A stretch of 64,000 bases of DNA, taken from NCBI RefSeq assembly GCF_900635815.1, contig NZ_LR134173.1, forward strand, positions 905,501 to 969,500. The letters run 5' to 3'. The position numbers and the translations under genes are program-made. This DNA comes from Legionella cherrii. GTDB taxonomy: Bacteria; Pseudomonadota; Gammaproteobacteria; Legionellales; Legionellaceae. Of the stretch, positions 27,050 to 36,330 are shown piece after piece. The notes below the pieces were generated by a model. It did not search any database. It had not been told where the DNA came from and saw only the letters and a list, made by a program, of their open reading frames with translations. Position 1 is the stretch's first letter. Every line of letters begins with the position of its first letter.

Positions 27050-28000
27050 ATGCAAAAGCGGTTTTACTTATTGATTCTAAGTGTCTTTTTATTAACCGCA
27101 TGCGCGCATCATGGGCTCCAAAAAAAAATAACACCGCCTTTACCACAAGCGGTAAAGACGAAACAAGTCAGACCACTTCCCGCCTTTAATCAGGTGGTTA
27201 TTGAAGGACCGCTCAGTGTTAATTTGCACACAGGCTATAAACAGCCGCAAGTGATTTTATCCGGAGATGCGCGTGATCTCGTCACAGTAAAAGCAGAGGT
27301 CAAACAAAACACACTGTATTTGTCTTTAGGTAATGCGCATGGTCCGGTTTATGCGGATGTTCGAGGCCAGTTTCTTAATCGCTTGATGGCTCAAGGTGTT
27401 CCTTTAATTAGGGGAAGTCAGATACATACCAGTGTCTTGGATGTCTATTTGGTAAAAACGGGGAGCGTTAGATTAGGCGGTACTATCGGTTTACGCGTCT
27501 TGGATGTCAAGGGTAAAGGCCTTGTCCAAATTGGCGGTATCGCAAGCCAAAATTTACAGATACACCTGCAGGGAGACCCAAAAGTTCAGCTTGAAGGAGT
27601 TGCCAATTTAGCCAATTTGTCCATGTATGGAAATGCATGGCTCAGTTTGTATTGGGTTAGAACGGATAACTTGATGGTTCGTGCAAAGCAGAAAGCAACG
27701 CTTCAATTAGCGGGAGCAGTCAATAGGCTTGATGTTGAACTCTGGGGAAATGCTCGATTTAAAGGACGTTATTTACGTGCACAACGTAGCTTTGTAAGAA
27801 CGCATGGGCATTCTGTTGCAGAAATTTCGGTGGCGAAACATCAAAGTAATTTAGCTACGGATGCGAGTGATATATATTATTATAACCTGCCAACCACGCG
27901 AGCGGACTTTATGGCTTTTGATGGATCGGTATTGGATATGCGTGAGTGGAATCAAGCAGAGTTTAAAGATTTTACGCGTTACAATAAGCAAGTCCCTTAA
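27050..28000 (+). CDS. Lipoprotein with GIN / DUF2807-like beta-repeat domain
   Basis: A 316-aa precursor with a lipobox signal peptide (MQKRFYLLILSVFLLTAC, Cys about 18). The mature part starts with a proline/lysine linker. It continues with FNQVVIEGPLSVNLHTG and then a series of short hydrophobic/Gly/Asn strands (VDVKGKGLVQIGGI, LQGDPKVQLEGVANLANLSM, LQLAGAVNRLDVELWGNARF), typical of the DUF2807 'auto-transporter adhesin head GIN' beta-helix. It probably sits in the outer membrane facing the periplasm or surface; no molecular role is established. Start ATG 27050 has AGGA 9 bases upstream; ATG 27041 is possible. Confidence 0.75.
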   Translation: MQKRFYLLILSVFLLTACAHHGLQKKITPPLPQAVKTKQVRPLPAFNQVVIEGPLSVNLHTGYKQPQVILSGDARDLVTVKAEVKQNTLYLSLGNAHGPVYADVRGQFLNRLMAQGVPLIRGSQIHTSVLDVYLVKTGSVRLGGTIGLRVLDVKGKGLVQIGGIASQNLQIHLQGDPKVQLEGVANLANLSMYGNAWLSLYWVRTDNLMVRAKQKATLQLAGAVNRLDVELWGNARFKGRYLRAQRSFVRTHGHSVAEISVAKHQSNLATDASDIYYYNLPTTRADFMAFDGSVLDMREWNQAEFKDFTRYNKQVP

Positions 28001-28030
28001 AAAGGACGAGGTTTTTACCCTCAGCCAAAT

Positions 28031-28064
28031 CCCTCTCCCGATAACGGGAGAGAGAATTTTTTTT
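28031..28064 (+). terminator. Rho-independent terminator built on a CTCTCCCG repeat
   Basis: CTCTCCCG (28033-28040) and CGGGAGAG (28045-28052) form a tight stem with an ATAA loop, followed by T8 (28057-28064). It ends the lipoprotein gene 30 bases after its stop and uses the same CCCTCTCCC motif as the dispersed palindromes. A reversed fragment GTGCGGATGAGGGT follows at 28148-28161. Confidence 0.75.
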
Positions 28065-28164
28065 ATAAACTGCACTACTACAGCGTCACAATAAGGAGTT
28101 CCATGACCCTCGCGATGACTGAGGGTGGCGAGAAGGTACTTGTTAGTGCGGATGAGGGTAGAAG

Positions 28165-29022
28165 TTAAATTTCCTTAATGCCCAGGGCATCGTCCATTAA
28201 CCGAAGCGAAGTGTTCTCATTCTGCTTCCAAGATGTATGCTGATTGATGCATTGAACAATCTGATCCAAATCATTATCTAATGGTAAAACATGTGCTGAG
28301 TTAGTGAGCCAATGTATTTGGGTGTTCGCTAAAGGGGAAAAAATTCGTTCTATCTCTTTTGAATCAACAACCACATCATGGGCACCTAAAAAAAGATCGA
28401 TTGGACAGCTTGGTGCTACCCAATGATGTGTACGAATCAAGGTAAACAGTTCAATAAGTGCAGGAATTGGGATCTTTCTGTAGGATATTTCAGCATATTT
28501 ATCCGTTTGCAGATTTCCTGCTTGTCCTCTTAGCTCACAGAATCCAAGTTTTTTGAGCACAGCAAGAAGTTTCAAGTTCTGATCAATGTTCATACGCAGT
28601 TTTAATGCAGGAGCTAAAAGGAACATATGATTGAATGTAAATGTTGTACTCAGCTTGCATGCTAAAATACCCCCAAGTGATAATCCCAGGATGTCTACTT
28701 TTGGGTATTCCTTAAATAAGGCTTCACATTCTTGCATGGCACAATCAAGCCAATCTTCAGCTTTGGCTTGTGCAAATGCAGCGATGCTTTCAGCATGTCC
28801 AGGTAATGCAGGACAAACTAATGCATCGTACTGATTTATTTGAGGAATCAGGTAACGATACACTGCGGGGGTGGAAGTAAACCCATGTAAAAGCAGGAGG
28901 GCTCGTTCCTTTTTTGGTCCCCGTTGATTAATTGGCTTAAGCAGTGCTAAATCTTCCTTTTTTAAATCAAGCAATTGTTTGCCATGACTCATATAACGAA
29001 AATCATTTTGCTTCATCATCAT
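28165..29022 (-). CDS. Alpha/beta hydrolase, carboxylesterase/lysophospholipase type
   Basis: A 285-aa cytoplasmic serine hydrolase with the oxyanion motif LLLLHGFTSTP, the nucleophile elbow VDILGLSLGGIL (Ser in GLSLG), an Asp region FLGAHDVVVD, and the catalytic His in TNSAHVLPLD. It resembles bacterial carboxylesterases of the EstA/Est30 or monoacylglycerol-lipase type. There is no signal peptide. Substrate unknown. Stands alone, convergent with the lipoprotein gene. Confidence 0.85.
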   Translation of the reverse strand: MMMKQNDFRYMSHGKQLLDLKKEDLALLKPINQRGPKKERALLLLHGFTSTPAVYRYLIPQINQYDALVCPALPGHAESIAAFAQAKAEDWLDCAMQECEALFKEYPKVDILGLSLGGILACKLSTTFTFNHMFLLAPALKLRMNIDQNLKLLAVLKKLGFCELRGQAGNLQTDKYAEISYRKIPIPALIELFTLIRTHHWVAPSCPIDLFLGAHDVVVDSKEIERIFSPLANTQIHWLTNSAHVLPLDNDLDQIVQCINQHTSWKQNENTSLRLMDDALGIKEI

Positions 29023-29218
29023 TAATTATTCCATTTCAGTGCATTTACTTTGCAAAATAAGTGTAAATTATGAGTAAATATGGTTCATATAAAAAGAATC
29101 CTGATATGCTTAAGTGTATCTGAAAATACTGATTCTGCGCTATTTATTTAGAGGCAATGTTTCTTTTGATATGCTATCTTTATTATAATAGGGGTAGATA
29201 TTGTAGAGGTTAAAGACA

Positions 29219-30200
29219 ATGAGTACTGGAAAAACTGAACCTACCGAACCAAAACCAGGAAGTCAGACCCCTGGTCAAAAAGTGAGTGATACACCGCCTC
29301 CTCCAAAACCACAGGTTATGGCTCCTGATGTTTCTGATGGGCCAAAGCAAACATCTAAGAAAGACGAAGACAAGCCTAAGCAAGAACCCGAAGCACCTAA
29401 AGCTAAAAAAGCGGAAGGTCAGGGAAAAGAAGAGGGTAAGGATAAAAAAGACCCTATGAAGGAGTATCTGGACGATCTCGGGCATATGGTTGAGGAAATT
29501 CAGGGCGATATCAATGGTGCTTTGAAAAATGCTGCAAGTAAGGGTTGGGATAAAGCGGCAGAATCTAAGTTGGGGAAAGCTCTAGGTGGCTTAAGTGATG
29601 CCATAGGTGCAAAGAAAGACGAACTCATAGATAAAGCAAAACAAGCAGTTTCAGATAAGGTAGACGAGAAGCTTGCAGAGTTCAATAAAACCCCAGTGGG
29701 GCAAGCAGTTGGTAAGTTTACCGATGCACTCAGTTCGGCTAAAAGTACGATTACCTCGCTTCCTGACAAAGCCAACGACTCAATGGTTCAGGCCTTAGAA
29801 AAAACTTACCCAGAAAGTAAATAACATTGGTAAGAAGGAAGAGCTTGGTAGTGTAGTGGAAGCTGAAAATGTAGAAGCTGATGAAAAGGTTACAGTACAA
29901 AATGAACGAGAAGATGAAATAGAGCAAAATGAGGATCTAGAAGACGAACAGCAAGAAGAGCAGCAAGATATTGACGAAGGAAATGAGCAAACGTTTGATG
30001 AGATTGAAGAAGAAGCAGAGAAAGACACAGTAATGGAACTTAGTTCACCATCAGATACCACTACGTCTCCCATGTCGTTTGCGGAACAATCATTGCCCGA
30101 AGATTTTGGAAGTGTTTCACCTCAATCGAGTACACCAGCTCCCTCTAAAGATTTGACAGAGACAGAAGATCAAACTGTAACTGTAAGTAATACGATGTAG
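29219..30200 (+). pseudogene. Highly charged hypothetical protein (possible effector), apparently split by a frameshift
   Basis: The first frame (29219-29824, 201 aa) starts with a Pro/Lys/Glu-rich disordered region (residues 1-80). An amphipathic helical, apolipoprotein-like region follows (KEYLDDLGHMVEEIQGDING, AKKDELIDKAKQAVSDKVDEK). The next frame (29856-30200 and open upstream of that) is extremely acidic (EQNEDLEDEQQEEQQDIDE) and ends Ser/Thr-rich. The frames join if the A6 run at 29799-29804 is A5, giving ALEKLTQKVNNIGKKEELGS and a protein of about 326 aa. The second frame has no ribosome site of its own. A TATAAT (29184-29189) and AGAGG precede the ATG. Not recognised; the E-rich, polar C-terminus suits a Dot/Icm substrate. 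The alternative is two genuine short proteins. Confidence 0.6.
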
Positions 30201-30273
30201 CCTGAGTGAAGCGAAGCGAATCGCGGGGGAAAGCTAGAACCCGGGTTATGGCTTACGCTTTCACCCAGGTTGG
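30191..30273. repeat. GTAGCCTGAGTGAAGCG...CACCCAGGTTGG dispersed repeat
   Basis: The segment starts GTAGCCTGAGTGAAGCGAAG and ends GCTTTCACCCAGGTTGG, ends that are roughly inverted copies. Related GTAGCC starts occur at 2653 and 32738. It lies between the convergent charged-protein gene and guaC. Confidence 0.55.
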
Positions 30274-30280
30274 ATGTTTT

Positions 30281-31291
30281 TCAGCCTAATAATTTATGCG
30301 GTAAGCTTTCAATACGGCCGGCTTGGGTGACCACTACATAATTCAATTTGCGTTGCAGTTCACTGATTGTGTCCGCACCAGCATAGGTCAGCCCCGATCT
30401 TAAACCACCTACGATATCCGCAATAATGGCATCGGGATTTTCTTTGAAAGGTACCTCAGTTGCTACACCTTCAGCGGTTTTCCATTCATGCATTTGTCCC
30501 AAGAAGTTTTCTTGTGCTTCTTTTGAGGCCATGCCACGATAACGCTTTACCTTGCTGCCATCTGGTTTTTGAATGACTTCACCAGGGGTAGGTGCGGTGC
30601 CCGCTAGCATCCCGCCAATCATAACAAAATCAGCGCCAAAAGCTAACGCCTTCACGATATCTCCTGAGGTTCTAATGCCGCCATCAGCAACAATAGAGCG
30701 ATCAGAGCGTGAACAGTCTTGAATACAGGTCAGCATCGGAACACCAAAGCCTGTTTTAATTCGAGTGCTGCATACCGAACCACCGCCAATACCCGCTTTG
30801 ATAATATCCGCACCGCATGAGGCAAGATAATCCGCTCCCGCGTAGGTGGCAACATTTCCAGCCATAATACATCGATCAGCAAGTATCTGACGTAGGCTTT
30901 TGAGGGTCTTACCCACATATTTGGCATGAGCATGGGCCACATCCACGCAAAAATAGTCAGCGCCTGCATCACGTAATGCCGCGGCTCTTTCTAATTCAGC
31001 GGCAGTACAACCTACTGAAACAAAAACTCTATTTTGGCACTTTTTAAACTCGGCAATGTTGTCTTCAATGCTCATAAAGCGATGTAAAGCACCCATAGCG
31101 CCTTTAGAACCCATGAAATTAGCCATAGCGCTTTCAGTAATGGTATCCATATTGGAACTGATTACAGGCAGCTCTAAGGTTAATTTTCCCAGTCTGTCAG
31201 TACTGGCAGTTTCCACTACTCTTCTTGATTCGTGGTGGTTGTATGAAGGAACGAGTAGAACGTCATCAAAAGTGATGGCATGATCAGTCAT
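30281..31291 (-). CDS. guaC: GMP reductase (IMPDH/GMPR family)
   Basis: Reduces GMP to IMP with NADPH. The 336-aa (beta/alpha)8 protein has the catalytic-Cys loop GIGGGSVCSTR, the phosphate-binding IVADGGIRTSGDIVKAL and the nucleotide loop MIGGMLAGT. It has no CBS pair, which with the length argues for GMP reductase rather than IMP dehydrogenase (about 490 aa). The first residues TFDDVLLVPSY are shared by both enzymes. It lies 20 bases downstream of the PhoH-like gene on the same strand. Confidence 0.85.
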   Translation of the reverse strand: MTDHAITFDDVLLVPSYNHHESRRVVETASTDRLGKLTLELPVISSNMDTITESAMANFMGSKGAMGALHRFMSIEDNIAEFKKCQNRVFVSVGCTAAELERAAALRDAGADYFCVDVAHAHAKYVGKTLKSLRQILADRCIMAGNVATYAGADYLASCGADIIKAGIGGGSVCSTRIKTGFGVPMLTCIQDCSRSDRSIVADGGIRTSGDIVKALAFGADFVMIGGMLAGTAPTPGEVIQKPDGSKVKRYRGMASKEAQENFLGQMHEWKTAEGVATEVPFKENPDAIIADIVGGLRSGLTYAGADTISELQRKLNYVVVTQAGRIESLPHKLLG

Positions 31292-31312
31292 GGTAAATCC
31301 TTAAAGTACATA

Positions 31313-32713
31313 CTATAAATGCTCCGCTGCATAAAATGCAAGTCTTGAACGTTCGCCACGTGTCAGACTCATATGAGCGCTATGTTCCCAGTGTTTAAAG
31401 CGATCAACGGCAAAAGTTAAACCCGAAGTCGTTTCACTCAAATAGGGGGTATCAATTTGTTTAATATCACCCAGACAAATAATCTTAGAACCTGGGCCTG
31501 CACGGGTTACTAAAGTTTTTATCTGTTTTGGAGTTAAGTTTTGCGCCTCATCAATGATGATGTATCGATTTAAAAAAGTACGGCCACGCATAAAATTCAA
31601 AGAGCGAATTTTAATTTTGTTTTGCAATAAATCTTGAGTTGCGCCGCGCCCAAAAGTACCACCCACTTGGGAACTGTGGAGCACTTCCAAGTTATCCATT
31701 AAAGCGCCCATCCACGGAGTCATTTTTTCTTCTTCAGTACCAGGAAGGAAACCAATGTCTTCACCGACAGGAATGGTCACCCGGGTCATTAAAATCTCGG
31801 TATAACGGTTTTGATCCAGGACTTGGGTTAAACCTGCTGCAATCGTGAGTAGCGTTTTTCCTGTTCCAGCAGGACCTTGTAAGCTGACAAAATCGATATC
31901 AGGATCCATAAGCAGGTTTAAGGTGAAGTTTTGTTCACGGTTTTTCGCATGAATTCCCCATACTGAATGCTTTGTATAATCGCGGGTTAGCTGAATGACC
32001 GCATGATCATGTTCCAATTTTTTTACGATGGCTTGAAACTGATCATCTTCCGTACTGATGCAATCATTGGGGTTCCATTGACGGATTAGTGGGCCCGTTA
32101 CCTTATAAAAGGTTTTTCCGCTTTCTTGCCATGACTCCATATCTTTAGCATGGGAATCCCAGAAATTATTATCAAGAATATGTAAGCCTCTGTGTAACAG
32201 ATTGACGTCATCAAGCACCTGATCGCTGTAATAATCTTCAGCAAGAATCCCCAGTATCCCGGCTTTAATACGCAAATTAATGTCTTTTGATACAATAATT
32301 ACTTGCTTTTTCCCTGTGTGTTTTTTTTGCAAGCCCAAAGCAGTAGCAAGAATTGTATTATCTACTTTGTGTCCAGGAAGAGTTGATGGAACAACCTGAT
32401 CGAATTCATCGGTTTGAAAAAATAACTTTCCACTGCACTTTTTCTTATCTGAATGCAAATAATTAGGTATAGCTAATCCTGAGACGATTTGTTCATGGGT
32501 GGAGTTACTCATGAGTTCTACCAACATGCGGTTGGTTTGGCGGACGTTACGTGCCACTTCCGATGTACCCATTTTATGATTGTCTAGTTCTTCCAGTACC
32601 ACCATTGGCAAATAGATATCATGCTCTTCAAAATGATAGATGGCGGTAGGGTCATGCATTAAAATATTGGTATCAAGTACAAACAACTTCTGACGGGTAT
32701 TGCTATTATCCAT
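31313..32713 (-). CDS. PIN-PhoH fusion ATPase (PhoH2/YlaK family)
   Basis: The 466-aa protein combines an N-terminal PIN nuclease domain (FVLDTNILMHDP, acidic residues DNTILATAL) with a C-terminal PhoH ATPase. The Walker A is LQGPAGTGKTLLTIAAGLTQ and the Walker B is RYIIIDEAQNLT. PhoH2 proteins are reported RNA helicase/RNases. Downstream guaC is close enough to be co-transcribed. Start ATG at 32713. Confidence 0.9.
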   Translation of the reverse strand: MDNSNTRQKLFVLDTNILMHDPTAIYHFEEHDIYLPMVVLEELDNHKMGTSEVARNVRQTNRMLVELMSNSTHEQIVSGLAIPNYLHSDKKKCSGKLFFQTDEFDQVVPSTLPGHKVDNTILATALGLQKKHTGKKQVIIVSKDINLRIKAGILGILAEDYYSDQVLDDVNLLHRGLHILDNNFWDSHAKDMESWQESGKTFYKVTGPLIRQWNPNDCISTEDDQFQAIVKKLEHDHAVIQLTRDYTKHSVWGIHAKNREQNFTLNLLMDPDIDFVSLQGPAGTGKTLLTIAAGLTQVLDQNRYTEILMTRVTIPVGEDIGFLPGTEEEKMTPWMGALMDNLEVLHSSQVGGTFGRGATQDLLQNKIKIRSLNFMRGRTFLNRYIIIDEAQNLTPKQIKTLVTRAGPGSKIICLGDIKQIDTPYLSETTSGLTFAVDRFKHWEHSAHMSLTRGERSRLAFYAAEHL

Positions 32714-32780
32714 AAATCCACCTTGTGATTAAAACGTGTAGCCTGGTTGAAGGCTGTACCTAACGGCCATCAAGTTCGAG

Positions 32781-32874
32781 CCCCTCTCCCGTAAGCGGGG
32801 GAGGTTAGGGCGATGATGCATTAGCTCCAAATCCCCCTCATCCGCCCTTGTGGGCACCTTCCCCCAAGGGAGAT
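32781..32874. repeat. Dispersed palindromic repeat, composite copy
   Basis: Two units in tandem: CCCCTCTCCCGTAAGCGGGGG (32781-32801, hairpin) and CCCCTCATCCGCCCTTGTGGGCACC then TTCCCCCAAGGGAGA (32834-32872). A GTAGCCTGG fragment lies just upstream at 32738. The unit plan is the same as at 36371-36478 and 41020-41110. Fills the bcp/PhoH-like intergenic space. Confidence 0.75.
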
Positions 32875-32967
32875 AATGATGGTTAATCAATCCTTCACCA
32901 GGCTACACTTATTTGATTGCTTCCTTCATTCTGCTTAGGGGATGTGACCCAGTCAAGAATAAAATGG

Positions 32968-33420
32968 TTACTTTAACGAACTAAGTACTTCGTCTACATG
33001 ACCTTTGACGCTTACTTTACGCCATTCTTTGCTTAATTTTCCCTGCGGATCAATGATGAACGTACTGCGCTCAATTCCACGCACTTGTTTTCCATACATT
33101 GATTTCATTTTAATCACATCAAACAATTGGCATAATTGTTCGTCTTGATCGCTAATGAGCTCAAAAGGAAAGTTTTGTTTGGCTTTAAAATTCTCATGCG
33201 ATTTTAAGCTGTCACGCGAAATTCCAAATATCTGTGCATTTAATTTTTGGAATTGGGGGTAGGCATCACGAAAATCCTGTCCTTCTGTAGTACAACCTGG
33301 TGTTGCATCCTTAGGATAAAAATAAAGGACAACATACTGTCCTTTATAATCGCTGAGACGTGCATTAATACCGCTCGTTGCCGAAAATGCAAAATCGGGT
33401 ATGGATTCACCTATATTCAT
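32968..33420 (-). CDS. bcp: Thiol peroxidase, Bcp-type peroxiredoxin
   Basis: Reduces peroxides with thioredoxin. The protein is 150 aa from ATG 33420 ([12 protein letters not shown]). It has the peroxidatic cysteine at residue 43 in YPKDATPGCTTEG and the RSTFIIDPQGKL segment. The E. coli Bcp second cysteine five positions later is replaced here (TTEGQD), so another resolving thiol must serve. The ATG overlaps the smpB stop by one base (TGATG) with GGGAG upstream, indicating translational coupling to smpB. Confidence 0.92.
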   Translation of the reverse strand: MNIGESIPDFAFSATSGINARLSDYKGQYVVLYFYPKDATPGCTTEGQDFRDAYPQFQKLNAQIFGISRDSLKSHENFKAKQNFPFELISDQDEQLCQLFDVIKMKSMYGKQVRGIERSTFIIDPQGKLSKEWRKVSVKGHVDEVLSSLK

Positions 33421-33896
33421 CACTCTCTCCCTGTTTTTTTCATGATGCGAGAACGGTCTCTTTCCCATTCTCGGTCTTTAATGGAGTCTCGCTTATCATG
33501 CTCTTTTTTGCCCTTAGCCAAAGCTATTTTTATTTTTATATTATTTTTTTTCCAATACAAAGAAAGTGGAACAATAGTATAGCCTTGACGTTCAACACTC
33601 CCGATGAGGTGGTTCAATTCTTTTTTATTTAATAAGAGCTTGCGGGTACGTATTGGGTCAGGGATGGAATGAGTCGAGGCAGTAATAAGCGGTTGAATCT
33701 GGGCACCCAGCAAAAAGGCTTCGCCGTTTTTGATAATAATATGTGCATCAGATAAATTAATTTTTCCGGCGCGCAGGCTTTTGACTTCCCAGCCCTCAAG
33801 TACAAGCCCCGCTTCGTACTGATCTTCAAGAAAATAATTGAAGCCTGCTTTGCGATTAAACACTATGGTTGAATCGGATTGTTTCTTGTTTGTCAT
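33420..33896 (-). CDS. smpB: SsrA-binding protein
   Basis: Binds tmRNA and is required for ribosome rescue. The 158-aa protein shows [39 protein letters not shown] and the Lys-rich C-terminal tail ([21 protein letters not shown]) that enters the decoding centre. It sits 2 bases downstream of trhO and one base into bcp, a tight three-gene unit. The ssrA gene itself is not in the window. Confidence 0.96.
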   Translation of the reverse strand: MTNKKQSDSTIVFNRKAGFNYFLEDQYEAGLVLEGWEVKSLRAGKINLSDAHIIIKNGEAFLLGAQIQPLITASTHSIPDPIRTRKLLLNKKELNHLIGSVERQGYTIVPLSLYWKKNNIKIKIALAKGKKEHDKRDSIKDREWERDRSRIMKKTGRE

Positions 33897-33898
33897 AT

Positions 33899-34666
33899 TT
33901 ATTCTTTGACGCGATCGTGTTTGTAATCCAAAGGTAATTGAGGATAGACTCGATTGAGTTGATGATCAACTGCCACACGATTATCAAAAACAAAGCAATG
34001 TCCTTCCCAGAGTGATTCTTCTTTGGGCATTTTTTCAATATAGTTGAGAATGCCATCCTGCAAATGATAGACATTTTCAAACCCTAAATCTTTTAGGTAA
34101 GCAGTGGATTTTTCGCAGCGTATCCCACCGGTGCAAAACATAGCAATTTTTTTATCTTTTTTATCGAGCAACTGTTCTTGCACATATTGTGGAAAATCAC
34201 GAAAATTTTCCGTGATGGGGTTAATGGCATTTTTGAATGTGCCTAATTCAAATTCATAATCATTACGGGTATCAATCAACACCACTTCTGGATCTTGAAT
34301 TAATTCGTTCCACTCTTCAGGACTGAGATAGGTTCCCACAGTTTTCAGAGGATCAATATTGGTAAGACCCATAGTTACAATTTCTTTACGAAGTTTAACC
34401 TTAGACTTTTCAAAGGGATTTTCTTTATCAAAAGTTTCTTTAAATCTTAAATCAGCCAAACGCTCATCTTGATGGATAAATTGGTAAAATAGATCCATTT
34501 GGGCACGCGTTCCGGCAAAACTTCCATTGATTCCTTCGGAGGCTAATATAATCGTCCCCTTGATTTTAATTTCATGCATTTTAGCAAGCAAAGGCTCACG
34601 CATCGCTTCGAAATTTTCTAGGGAAACAAATTTATAAAATGAAGCAATCACTATTTCGTTCATCAT
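33899..34666 (-). CDS. trhO: tRNA uridine-5-hydroxylase, rhodanese-family (TrhO/YceA), short form
   Basis: Oxygen-dependent hydroxylation of U34 in tRNA, the first step to 5-methoxyuridine-type wobble modification. The 255-aa protein has the N-terminal ferredoxin-like domain ([16 protein letters not shown]) and a rhodanese domain with the catalytic-Cys loop [16 protein letters not shown]. It stops about 95 residues earlier than the 350-aa E. coli protein, losing the C-terminal Cys-rich extension. It leads the trhO-smpB-bcp unit. Confidence 0.9.
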   Translation of the reverse strand: MMNEIVIASFYKFVSLENFEAMREPLLAKMHEIKIKGTIILASEGINGSFAGTRAQMDLFYQFIHQDERLADLRFKETFDKENPFEKSKVKLRKEIVTMGLTNIDPLKTVGTYLSPEEWNELIQDPEVVLIDTRNDYEFELGTFKNAINPITENFRDFPQYVQEQLLDKKDKKIAMFCTGGIRCEKSTAYLKDLGFENVYHLQDGILNYIEKMPKEESLWEGHCFVFDNRVAVDHQLNRVYPQLPLDYKHDRVKE

Positions 34667-35031
34667 ACTACCTGAAAAATAACCAAAAATAATCGAAGAA
34701 AATTAACATTTACACAGAATTTAATCAATAGGCATCAATTAAATGCACCCTAGTTTCGGTCCAATGTGAAGCAAAAGTTAGCTAAATGCGTTGACAAAAA
34801 CTAACCAGCGATCATACTGTTATATACCTAAGAAACTTTAAAATGCTCAGTTTAAGCGACTTGATTTTTTTGCCTTGGAGGGCTTAAAGATCAGTGATGA
34901 GTGGGCTTTGTTGTGAATTTTTAAGGTGTTTGGCATGGAAAAAGCAACAGATTAATCAGGTATTTTGAAGTTCTGGGGTGTATACCAAAGCTATCTGCGT
35001 TTTCATTCTGCTGGCTTTATAAGGAGATAAT
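34667..35031. other. Divergent intergenic region trhO / plaC
   Basis: 365 AT-rich bases. It contains a good promoter for plaC (34791-34818). From there to the ATG is about 210 bases, an unusually long leader in which I see no clear riboswitch or hairpin. Confidence 0.5.
34791..34818 (+). promoter_or_regulatory. Sigma-70-type promoter upstream of plaC
   Basis: A perfect TTGACA (34791-34796) and CATACT (34813-34818) spaced by 16 bases. It is about 214 bases before the plaC ATG, which would give a long 5' leader. Confidence 0.5.
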
Positions 35032-36330
35032 ATGGCACATTACATTCGGAAGTTGCGTTGGTTCTTTATCCTTGGTTTTTTTATCCCGTTGATGAGTTTT
35101 GCCGCTACACCCATAAAAACTATGGTTGTTTTCGGCGACAGTCTGTCTGATACAGGGAATACCACCCATTTACTTAAAAGTTTACGTCAGGAGGAAGATC
35201 CTGCTTTTTTAGTAGCACCTTTCAAAGCATTTGTACTTAATAAGATGGTTGAGTTTGCTGAGGAATATTATGTGCCACAAATGGTTTTGGATTCAGGTAT
35301 CGCGGTAGTTACCGATTTTTTTGATAACCAATTAGCGCCTTATATTGCCAATTTAGTCAGTAAAATAAAATTGGTGCCTGTATTGCCAGGAAAGCCGTAC
35401 TGGAATGCACGTTTTTCTAATGGTCAGGTATGGAATGAATATTTAGCAAAAATGCTTTCTATTTCTCCTGACGATGAAGAAGTTTATTTGAACCGTGCTT
35501 TTGGTGGAAGCTGGGCAGCAACCTATGATTATCAGCTCACTGTATGGAATTTGATTCGTCATCCATTAGGAACAATCAAAAATCTGATTGTAGGGAAATT
35601 GGTTCCGCCCAGTCTTGGTTTAACGGTTCAAGCTTATTTGCTCGAACACCCAACCTTAAGTGATGAAACAGTGTTTTTTATTTTCACAGGGAGTAATGAT
35701 TACATTAATGTCTTGTTCTTTGAAGATAATTACAACACTGAAGTAATGAGTACCTATGTTGATAATGTTCTATCAGGAGCTGGTTCTGCGGTCATGAAAT
35801 TAATGCAAGCAGGAGCGCGTCGTTTTGTGATTATGGGGCTGCCTCATATAGGCGATACTCCTCGTATGGTACAAACCACGGATAGAGAGGTTTTGAATAA
35901 CGCAATTGATATGCACAATGAGCGTCTTCAAAATCGTATGAAAGAATGGGCGAAGATTTACCCCGATTCTAATTTCCTTTACATCGATATGGGAGATTAT
36001 CTGTCACGCGCATTAAAAAACCCAGAAAACTATGGATTCACTAATACTACAGAAGCGTGTATCGATGTGAAGCTTCCCATGTATGATTCATTCCGTAACT
36101 CACCTTTTGCGAACAACTATGTGTTACGTTATGCACAAGTACTTCAATACCGAGATGCGAGCTTTGCTGCTGGGGATAAAAACTATCATGTTTGTGATAC
36201 GCCTGACAGCTATTTATTCTGGGATGAAATTCATCCAAGTACGCGTGCTCATGGACTCCTTGCTTTTGAAGTATGTAAGGCAATGAAATATCATGGATAT
36301 GACGTAACCTGTGAAAATCCAATAGAGTAA
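35032..36330 (+). CDS. plaC: Secreted GDSL phospholipase / glycerophospholipid:cholesterol acyltransferase (PlaC-like)
   Basis: A 432-aa precursor with a signal peptide (RWFFILGFFIPLMSFAA). GDSL-hydrolase blocks are present: VVFGDSLSDTGN (nucleophile Ser), IFTGSNDY, and DEIHPSTRAHGLLA (catalytic Asp/His). Length and motifs match L. pneumophila PlaC, a type II-secreted lysophospholipase A and cholesterol acyltransferase. Two cysteines (EACIDVKLP and YHVCDTPD) flank a 49-residue segment just before the catalytic Asp/His block, corresponding to the disulfide loop cleaved by the protease ProA to activate PlaC. AAGGAG sits 7 bases before the ATG. The srnA-like gene 10 kb away is also a type II substrate. 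Confidence 0.92.
   Translation: MAHYIRKLRWFFILGFFIPLMSFAATPIKTMVVFGDSLSDTGNTTHLLKSLRQEEDPAFLVAPFKAFVLNKMVEFAEEYYVPQMVLDSGIAVVTDFFDNQLAPYIANLVSKIKLVPVLPGKPYWNARFSNGQVWNEYLAKMLSISPDDEEVYLNRAFGGSWAATYDYQLTVWNLIRHPLGTIKNLIVGKLVPPSLGLTVQAYLLEHPTLSDETVFFIFTGSNDYINVLFFEDNYNTEVMSTYVDNVLSGAGSAVMKLMQAGARRFVIMGLPHIGDTPRMVQTTDREVLNNAIDMHNERLQNRMKEWAKIYPDSNFLYIDMGDYLSRALKNPENYGFTNTTEACIDVKLPMYDSFRNSPFANNYVLRYAQVLQYRDASFAAGDKNYHVCDTPDSYLFWDEIHPSTRAHGLLAFEVCKAMKYHGYDVTCENPIE

Noticed and set aside
29210..30073. Cys/Phe/Ser-rich minus-strand frames opposite the charged protein
   Set aside because: They are the complement of Lys/Glu-rich codons and show no protein-like features.
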